Source of the DNA: CAYXWM01 sp964468805
GTDB lineage: Bacteria; Bacillota; Clostridia; Lachnospirales; WRBF01
DNA length: 9,591 nt
Reading direction: 5' to 3'
Assembly (NCBI GenBank): GCA_964468805.1
Contig: CAYXWM010000077.1
Span: 1-9,591 of the forward strand
Shown here piece by piece: positions 5,263 through 9,591 of the stretch. The notes beneath the pieces were generated by a model. That model was not told the origin of the DNA. It made no database searches and saw only the letters and a list, made by a program, of their open reading frames with translations. The position numbers and the translations under genes were made by a program. Position 1 is the first letter of the stretch, and each line of letters starts with the position of its first letter.

Positions 5263-6858
5263 ATGGGAAACTCTAACGTTGAAATTGATGTGCGTAAAGA
5301 TGGGGTCTATCTTGTAATAGATATACCCGAAGGGGAAAAGGTCAAGAGGATGGACGTTTTGTCCAAAGTAGAAGCTTTCGGCGTGGCGGATATAGATTTT
5401 GCTTCCGTAAACGAAGTATTCAAATCCACAGAAAGCCATATAGAGAAAAAAATATCCTCTAATATAAATGTTAACCAAAAACCCGAGACTGTTAAAATTT
5501 CAATAAGCAAGGACAGACTGGAAGCGATAGCCGTATTTGCACCTCCGGTCAACAACGGTCCAAAAATGACCGTGGAGCAACTTAAAGCAGCTATGACGGA
5601 AGCAACGGTTACCTACGGGATTTTAAGCGAGGTATTACCCAAAATTATTGAAAAACATGAGTTTGACAAGGCGTATATTGTTGCTCGGGGAAAACAGCCC
5701 ACCAACGGCATAGACGGAAAAATAGATTATTTTGTGGACGTAAAACCCAAGGATCGTAAACCGAAGGTATTGGAAAACGGTTCCGTGGATTTTCGCAGCT
5801 TGAACCTTATTGAATTGGTTAAAATGGGTCAGAAACTTGCTACCATTGTACCACCCATTCAAGGAGAGGACGGAGTTTCCGTTAAAGGAGAGGCTATACC
5901 CTTTAAACCCGGCAAACCGGCTCCGCCTTTGGTCAAGGGTAAGTTGGTATCATTTACCGAGGACGGAAAGACCTTGATTGCCGACAGCAGTGGGCAGGTA
6001 ATACTCCAGGGCAACAAAATGGAGGTTTCGCCTATTTTGGAAATCCCCGGGGATATAGATAACAACACCGGAAATGTAGTATTTAACGGTTCTATAGTAA
6101 TCAGAGGAAATGTAAGATCCGGCTTCACAGTGAAAGCCGAGGGAGACGTTGATATTACAGGAGTTGTAGAAGGTGCCATAATTCATGCCGGAAGCAACGT
6201 GTTGCTTACTTCGGGAATACAAGGGGCAGACAAGGCGGAAATTTACGCCGGCGGCGACATTACCACCAAATTCGCCGAAAGTTGCAAGCTTTTTGCAGGC
6301 AGAAACATTACCGCCGATTCCATAATGCACAGCAAAGTAAAATGCGACGGGCAGATTGAGCTTATGGGTAAAAACGGCCTTCTTGTAGGCGGAAATATAA
6401 CCGTAGGTTCAAAATTAATCGCCAGAACCATAGGTTCAACTATGGCAACCGCTACGGAAATAACCGTGGGTAATGCCCCGGATAAATTGGATAAATACAA
6501 CGAGTTGTTGGCTGAATACAACGAAGTCATGAAAAATTACGACAGTATGGATAAATTGGCACAGAAATTAATGGAAATGAATAAAGTGGAACCTTTGGGA
6601 GAAAATAAGAAAAACGTCCTGCTAAAGGCATTAAATTCTAAAATGTTTTACAGGGAGAGTTTAGTTGAACTGCAAAGCAAGATAGACCAACTTATGCCCT
6701 CATTGGATGCCGACAAAGGTTCTGTGGTGGCTCATTCCGTTATTCATCCCGGTGTAAAGGTGATGATAGGAAATGCCTTGCTGTTTGTTCGGGACGATAT
6801 TCACAATTGTGTTTTGACCAATTCCAACGGCAAAATATCAATAGGTTCCGCCGTATAA
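5263..6858 (+). CDS. fapA: FapA family protein (DUF342)
   Basis: A 531-residue DUF342/FapA protein. Residues about 1-75 are an N-terminal domain, and 75-255 the FapA N-terminal region (MTVEQLKAAMTEATVTYGI, DGKIDYFV, VKMGQKLATIVPPIQGEDG). Residues 258-403 are a right-handed beta-helix with regular glycine-rich turns (GDIDNNTGNVVFNGSIVIRG, KAEGDVDITGVVEGA). Residues about 405-480 are a helical coiled coil (DKLDKYNELLAEYNEVMKNY), and 484-531 a closing beta segment (HPGVKVMIGN). This is the full-length family layout. The name comes from Vibrio, where FapA affects the cell-surface polymer and membrane placement of glucose-signalling components; in clostridia it is a consistent flagellar-cluster neighbour of unsettled role. 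The ATG has GAGGTG five nt upstream and a structured leader. Confidence 0.9.
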   Translation: MGNSNVEIDVRKDGVYLVIDIPEGEKVKRMDVLSKVEAFGVADIDFASVNEVFKSTESHIEKKISSNINVNQKPETVKISISKDRLEAIAVFAPPVNNGPKMTVEQLKAAMTEATVTYGILSEVLPKIIEKHEFDKAYIVARGKQPTNGIDGKIDYFVDVKPKDRKPKVLENGSVDFRSLNLIELVKMGQKLATIVPPIQGEDGVSVKGEAIPFKPGKPAPPLVKGKLVSFTEDGKTLIADSSGQVILQGNKMEVSPILEIPGDIDNNTGNVVFNGSIVIRGNVRSGFTVKAEGDVDITGVVEGAIIHAGSNVLLTSGIQGADKAEIYAGGDITTKFAESCKLFAGRNITADSIMHSKVKCDGQIELMGKNGLLVGGNITVGSKLIARTIGSTMATATEITVGNAPDKLDKYNELLAEYNEVMKNYDSMDKLAQKLMEMNKVEPLGENKKNVLLKALNSKMFYRESLVELQSKIDQLMPSLDADKGSVVAHSVIHPGVKVMIGNALLFVRDDIHNCVLTNSNGKISIGSAV

Positions 6859-6887
6859 CCCACATGGGATTTTTCGGGAGGTGAGTT

Positions 6888-7199
6888 ATGTCAATAAGAC
6901 CCATAGACCTTCAAGTTATGGTTCATAGGTCAGCCGAAACTTCAAAGCTGAATCATAATTCAGAACGAAGCGAAGTTAATTATCAACAATTTGCCGACAA
7001 ATTTAAGCAAGAAACGGCACAAAAAGACCGTCAAATCAACGAGATGAATAAGTCAGAGCAAAACGCGGTTGACAAAGACGGGCGTGGAAACTCAGGCCAA
7101 TCTTCCAAGAAACAAGACAAAAAACCTCCGAAAAAAACGGAACAAACTCAACAAAAAAGGCCGGAAGACGGTATGAGTATGTTTGACATCAGTGTTTAA
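6888..7199 (+). CDS. Small low-complexity protein linked to fapA, unknown function
   Basis: A 103-residue product with a short ordered N-terminus (MSIRPIDLQVMVHRSAETSK). The rest is very hydrophilic, rich in K, Q, E, N and S with almost no hydrophobic residues (about 22-92), and a short hydrophobic tail follows (MSMFDISV). It has no membrane segment and no signal peptide. A strong GGGAGGTG ribosome binding site precedes the ATG, and the gene starts 29 nt after fapA, so it is expressed. Small proteins that start with an xIRPIDLQVM-like segment commonly follow fapA in clostridia. I recognise the pattern but no function. The N-terminal segment may be a docking peptide for a partner; this is speculation. 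Confidence 0.8.
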   Translation: MSIRPIDLQVMVHRSAETSKLNHNSERSEVNYQQFADKFKQETAQKDRQINEMNKSEQNAVDKDGRGNSGQSSKKQDKKPPKKTEQTQQKRPEDGMSMFDISV

Positions 7200-7207
7200 A
7201 GCAGGAG

Positions 7208-7229
7208 TTGCAGGGGTTATCCCCTGCAA
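7208..7229 (+). other. Strong GC hairpin between two genes of the fapA operon
   Basis: TTGCAGGGG (7208-7216) and CCCCTGCAA (7221-7229) form a perfect 9-bp stem with a TTAT loop, 9 nt after the stop of the preceding gene. The downstream sequence (TCCGTCTGTAC) is not U-rich, so intrinsic termination is unlikely. It may protect the upstream mRNA from 3' decay or set the ratio between the two genes. Confidence 0.7.
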
Positions 7230-7288
7230 TCCGTCTGTACATAGATTTTATACTCAATTAGAACATATTTCGGCAATGAGGTGTTACA

Positions 7289-7777
7289 GTGGACTTATTA
7301 AATTTAACTACGGCGGCATTATTTGTTGTGGGAACTATATTCGTAGTGACAGCTTTGTTAAAATTTAAACGACAAAATCAAGCAGAAGCCGACAGAATTT
7401 TTGCCGAACAAGAAAAGGCAGTGGAAAATCTACAAAAACAGATTTCCGAGAATATGTCAGGAATAGAAACATTTAAAGAACAAATTAACAGCAGAACAGA
7501 TGAAATTTTTAAACAATTGGATGATAAATATCAGGAAATATTGTTTTTGTATTCTCTTATAGATAATAAAAAGCAGGAACTGGCAGATTATTACTCAAAA
7601 ACACCCGAAACCAAGGCAGAAACACCTCGAACCAGAGTTGTTTCCAAAAAACACAAGGAAATTATCGATCATTATTCCAACGGCGAATCCTGTGCGGATA
7701 TAGCCAAAAAGCTGAATATAGGGCAGGGCGAAGTCAGATTGGTACTGGAACTGGAAAAGGTAAGAGTACCGGGCTGA
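7289..7777 (+). CDS. DUF6115-like membrane protein with coiled coil and C-terminal HTH-like segment
   Basis: A 162-residue protein. One N-terminal hydrophobic segment (residues about 4-25) is followed by a long coiled coil (about 28-105) and a proline/threonine linker. A C-terminal helix-turn-helix-like segment spans 121-157 (KKHKEIIDHYSNGESCADIAKKLNIGQGEVRLVLELEK). This layout matches the DUF6115 proteins commonly found after fapA in clostridial flagellar clusters. The HTH end resembles a recombinase/sigma-4 type fold, but here it is tethered to the membrane, so it may bind protein rather than DNA. The start is GTG at 7289, with GAGGTG at 7278-7283; no in-frame ATG upstream fits. The gene is 89 nt after the preceding one, separated by the hairpin at 7208-7229. 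Confidence 0.8.
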   Translation: MDLLNLTTAALFVVGTIFVVTALLKFKRQNQAEADRIFAEQEKAVENLQKQISENMSGIETFKEQINSRTDEIFKQLDDKYQEILFLYSLIDNKKQELADYYSKTPETKAETPRTRVVSKKHKEIIDHYSNGESCADIAKKLNIGQGEVRLVLELEKVRVPG

Positions 7778-7787
7778 TGTTATGTCT

Positions 7788-7918
7788 TATACTTAAATAA
7801 AATGGGCGGAAAAACTCCGGTCTTCGTAAACAACCGGCTTCTTTGTCAAGAAATAAACACCGGTCACTAACCCGGTGTAGTATTCAATTTTTTACCGGAT
7901 AGCCCACATTTAAGTATA
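7788..7918 (+). other. Nested inverted-repeat structure, candidate structured RNA or mobile palindrome
   Basis: TATACTTAAAT (7788-7798) pairs perfectly with ATTTAAGTATA (7908-7918) over 11 bp and 131 nt. Inside, TGGGC (7803-7807) pairs with GCCCA (7902-7906), and GGAAAAA (7808-7814) with TTTTT-A-CC (7889-7896). Enclosed by these are two local hairpins: CCGGT (7817-7821) with ACCGG (7833-7837), and ACACCGG (7857-7863) with CCGGTGT (7872-7878). The result is a closed multi-branch shape, with five ACCGG/CCGGT words in 80 nt. No known RNA family is recognised. It fills most of the 212-nt gap between the DUF6115-like gene and the MltG-like gene. Confidence 0.5.
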
Positions 7919-7920
7919 GT
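7891..7920 (+). promoter_or_regulatory. Candidate sigma-A promoter for the MltG-like gene
   Basis: TTTACC (7891-7896, four of six to the -35 consensus) and TATAGT (7915-7920, five of six to the -10 consensus) are spaced by 18 nt. It overlaps the right arm of the nested inverted repeat. A better -35 hexamer, TTGACT at 7933-7938, has no good -10 at normal spacing. The gene is over 200 nt from its upstream neighbour, so some promoter in this region is expected. Confidence 0.35.
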
Positions 7921-7989
7921 TTATCATTACGGTTGACTCAATATATACTAACCCAAATACAGACGCAAAATTGATAAGGAGTGCCGAGG

Positions 7990-8574
7990 ATGATATTTGA
8001 TAAACGGAGTCTTTTGTTCGGTCTTGGAACAGGCTTTATATTTGTTTCGTTATTACTCTATATTTATTGCAACTTTATATTAAATTTTGAGCAGTACAGT
8101 GCTGTACAAGCCGTTACCGTTACGGATGAAGAAGTCATTGAAAGAGCCAAAAAGCTCGGAATGATTTTCGTTAATCAATTGCCCGAAAAACAAACTTCCG
8201 AAACTGTAACTATATCCGATACAGAAATTATCGAAAGGGCAAAAGGATTGGGCATGGTTTTTACCATAGAAAATAACGTAGTCCCTAGCATTCAAGCCGG
8301 CGAGGAAAACAACCAATCCGGTACGGAAATTTACACAGAACAAGTGATAGAGCAATCCGGTGGCAATGAAACTCGCTATGTTAATGTGGAGATTCCCAAG
8401 GGTGCTTCAGCATCGGAGGCGGCAAAAATTCTCTATAGCGGTGGTGCCGTTGATAATGCGGAGCAATTCACAAAATTTCTCTTGGAAAGACAAATCACCA
8501 AGGTAATAAGATACGGTAAATTCAAAATTGCCGAAAATTCGGATTATGAAACCCTTTCAAAATTGATAACTTGA
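7990..8574 (+). CDS. Membrane-anchored MltG/YceG N-terminal-domain protein lacking the catalytic domain
   Basis: A 194-residue protein with one N-terminal membrane segment (residues about 8-31) and an outward-facing remainder. An internal tandem duplication follows: VTVTDEEVIERAKKLGMIF at 42-60 and VTISDTEIIERAKGLGMVF at 73-91, 13 of 19 identical with a 31-residue period. After a Q/N/E-rich linker comes a LysM-like domain at about 131-194 (VNVEIPKGASASEAAKILYS, then GKFKIAENSDYETLSKLI). This is the N-terminal subdomain of the endolytic transglycosylase MltG, also annotated aminodeoxychorismate lyase. The transglycosylase domain is missing and the stop is clean, so this is a short stand-alone form known in clostridia, not evidently a truncation. 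A cell-wall-related, non-catalytic role is inferred. ATG at 7990 is chosen because AAGGAG (7976-7981) lies eight nt before it; GTG at 7981 overlaps that site. Confidence 0.8.
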   Translation: MIFDKRSLLFGLGTGFIFVSLLLYIYCNFILNFEQYSAVQAVTVTDEEVIERAKKLGMIFVNQLPEKQTSETVTISDTEIIERAKGLGMVFTIENNVVPSIQAGEENNQSGTEIYTEQVIEQSGGNETRYVNVEIPKGASASEAAKILYSGGAVDNAEQFTKFLLERQITKVIRYGKFKIAENSDYETLSKLIT

Positions 8575-8576
8575 TT

Positions 8577-8601
8577 TTCCGGAAACGGAATTTCTCCGGA
8601 A
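8577..8601 (+). terminator. Candidate terminator after the MltG-like gene
   Basis: TTCCG-GAAA-CGGAA (8577-8590) is a 5-bp stem closed by a GNRA-type tetraloop and followed by TTTC. Alternatively TTCCGGA (8577-8583) pairs with TCCGGAA (8595-8601) over seven perfect pairs. It starts two nt after the stop codon. The T-run is short, so efficiency is doubtful. Confidence 0.35.
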
Positions 8602-8622
8602 TTGTGTTACTTTAACTTGAGC

Positions 8623-8655
8623 AACGCTGCTAAGCCTTTTGCCGGCTAAAGCGTT
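8623..8655. other. Two-step hairpin upstream of repeat copy 2
   Basis: AACGCT (8623-8628) pairs with AGCGTT (8650-8655). Inside, AGCC (8633-8636) pairs with GGCT (8644-8647) around a TTTTGCC loop. Only TTATAT follows, so as a terminator it is marginal. It borders directly on the left end of the repeat at 8661-8792. Confidence 0.4.
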
Positions 8656-8660
8656 TATAT

Positions 8661-8792
8661 AAATTAACGTGAGTTTGATGTAGTAGCGGAATTTCACGTT
8701 ATGAGTGCGTTTTTTTCAGGTTTTATGCAAAAACGTGCTAATACTATCAGAAGCCGGATGGAATTTATTTTCATCCAACTAACACTAAATTT
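8661..8792. repeat. Palindromic MITE-like repeat element, copy 2
   Basis: Terminal inverted repeats: GTGAGTTTGATG (8669-8680) against CATCCAACTAACAC (8772-8785), 11 of 12 complementary with a two-base bulge. AAATT on the outside of both arms extends the symmetry to 8661 and 8792. Centre: TATGAGTGCGTTTTT (8700-8714) against AAAAACGTGCTAATA (8729-8743), 12 Watson-Crick pairs, two G-U and one mismatch out of 15. The loop side and the segment to 8753 are shared with copy 1 at 4806-4950. It sits about 80 nt upstream of pta and encodes nothing recognisable. Confidence 0.65.
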
Positions 8793-8870
8793 CTGCGGGT
8801 CAAAATTAGGTTACACGGGTTTTGGCTTGTTGAAGTTTTAACAACCTTAATATACGGAAGGAGAAATATC

Positions 8871-9591
8871 ATGAATTTCTTAGACACAATCAAGAGCAGG
8901 GCAAAATCCAATATCAAGACCATTGTCTTGCCGGAAACTAACGACATCAGAACTCTGGAAGCTACAGCTACCGTTTTAAAAGAAGGTATTGCTAAAATTA
9001 TCTTAATCGGTAACGAAGCCGAAATCAAAAAGTTGGCGGGAGATTTTGATATTTCCGGTGCAACTTTTGTCGACCCCAATACATACGAAAAAATGGATGT
9101 ATTGATTGAACAATTGGTTGAGATTAGAAAAAGCAAAGGCATGACCGCTGAAGAAGCAGCTAAACTTCTTAAAGAAGATTTCCTTTACCTTGGCGTAATG
9201 CTGGTTAAGGCAGGAATTGCAGACGGTATGGTTGCCGGTGCAGCTAACTCCACCGCAAACGTTCTCAGACCTTCTTTGCAAATCCTCAAAACAGCTCCCG
9301 GAACAAGCATTGTTTCCGCTTTCTTCGTAATCGCTGTGCCTGATTGCGAATACGGCAGCGACGGCGTATTTATTTTTGCCGACTCCGGATTGGTTCAAGA
9401 TCCCAATGCAGAAGAACTTGCAACCATCGCTATTTCTTCCGCAGAATCCTTCAAACAAATCGTTGGCGACGAACCTGTTGTTGCTATGCTCAGCTACTCC
9501 ACAAAAGGTTCCGCTAAACATCCCAACCTTGAAAAGGTTATCGAAGCTACCAAAATTGCTCAAGAAAGACGCCCCGACATTCTTCTTGACG
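8871..9591 (+). CDS. pta: Phosphate acetyltransferase (5' part; cut by window end)
   Basis: The first 240 codons of a PTA_PTB-family enzyme, usually about 330 residues. The frame is open to the window edge. Recognisable segments are KTIVLPETNDIRTLEA near residues 17-32, LGVMLVKAGIADGMVAGAAN at 106-125, then STANVLRPSLQILKTAPGTS, VFIFADSGLVQDPNAEELA, and SYSTKGSAKHPNLEKVIEAT at 206-225. Pta interconverts acetyl-CoA plus phosphate with acetyl phosphate plus CoA; with acetate kinase it yields ATP in acetate fermentation, and ackA is often next. The ATG has AAGGAG (8858-8863) at a seven-nt spacing. Codon choice shifts toward C-ending codons (AAC, ATC, CTC) compared with the flagellar genes, as expected for a strongly expressed metabolic gene. 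It is unrelated in function to the flagellar block, and the 296-nt gap suggests a separate transcript. Confidence 0.93.
   Translation, partial: MNFLDTIKSRAKSNIKTIVLPETNDIRTLEATATVLKEGIAKIILIGNEAEIKKLAGDFDISGATFVDPNTYEKMDVLIEQLVEIRKSKGMTAEEAAKLLKEDFLYLGVMLVKAGIADGMVAGAANSTANVLRPSLQILKTAPGTSIVSAFFVIAVPDCEYGSDGVFIFADSGLVQDPNAEELATIAISSAESFKQIVGDEPVVAMLSYSTKGSAKHPNLEKVIEATKIAQERRPDILLD

Noticed and set aside
7201..7230. Intrinsic terminator at the 7208-7229 hairpin.
   Set aside because: The stem is strong, but the following bases are not U-rich, and coding continues downstream in the same operon.
7183..7368. A 61-codon + strand frame across the hairpin between the two fapA-linked genes.
   Set aside because: It has no ribosome binding site and overlaps two well-supported genes in other frames.
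7981..7992. GTG at 7981 as the start of the MltG-like gene.
   Set aside because: The GTG overlaps the AAGGAG site; ATG at 7990 is eight nt from it and gives a normal N-terminus.
8827..8856. TTGTTG and TATACG as a pta promoter.
   Set aside because: Transcription would start at about 8863, which would leave the AAGGAG ribosome binding site out of the mRNA.
9003..9563. A 186-codon minus-strand frame opposite pta.
   Set aside because: It is the shadow of the clearly recognisable pta coding frame; its translation has no family resemblance.

Overview
The window looks like a piece of an anaerobic, low-GC Clostridia (Bacillota) chromosome. It is AT-rich, all recognisable genes lie on the + strand, ribosome binding sites are purine-rich (GGAGG type), and the gene order (flhF-flhG, a PilZ flagellar brake, cheC, cheD, sigD, a DUF342/FapA gene, then two small fapA-linked genes) is the usual 3' end of a clostridial flagellar/chemotaxis supercluster. 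The exact genus cannot be read from the sequence.

Layout: 1-923 holds the last codons of the presumed flhF and a complete flhG, overlapping in a TTGA junction. 924-1303 is a 380-nt gap with a good sigma-A-type promoter, which suggests that the next block is transcribed separately. 1304-3729 carries a YcgR/YpfA-type PilZ protein, cheC, cheD and a 127-residue two-helix membrane protein. 3730-4016 is a gap with a weak terminator candidate and a 9-bp inverted repeat. 4017-4781 is the flagellar sigma factor. 4782-5262 is a 481-nt gap made largely of palindromic DNA: one copy of a repeat element, a 60-nt hairpin and a structured leader. 5263-7777 carries fapA, a 103-residue low-complexity protein and a DUF6115-like membrane/coiled-coil/HTH protein. 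7778-7989 contains a large nested inverted-repeat structure. 7990-8574 encodes a membrane-anchored MltG/YceG N-domain-only protein. 8575-8870 holds further hairpins and a second copy of the repeat element. 8871-9591 is the 5' part of pta, cut by the window edge.

Functionally, the block links flagellar placement (FlhF/FlhG), second-messenger control of motility (PilZ), chemotaxis adaptation (CheC phosphatase and CheD receptor deamidase) and late flagellar transcription (SigD). fapA and its two small companions are regular neighbours of this cluster in clostridia, with no settled role. cheB, cheA and cheW, commonly found between the PilZ gene and cheC, are absent here.

The least explained content is in the gaps. 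A palindromic, MITE-like element of about 130-145 bp is present twice (4806-4950 and 8661-8792). A possible multi-branched structured RNA or mobile palindrome lies at 7788-7918. Several strong hairpins have no U-tract. I see no tRNA, rRNA, CRISPR array, transposase or phage gene.
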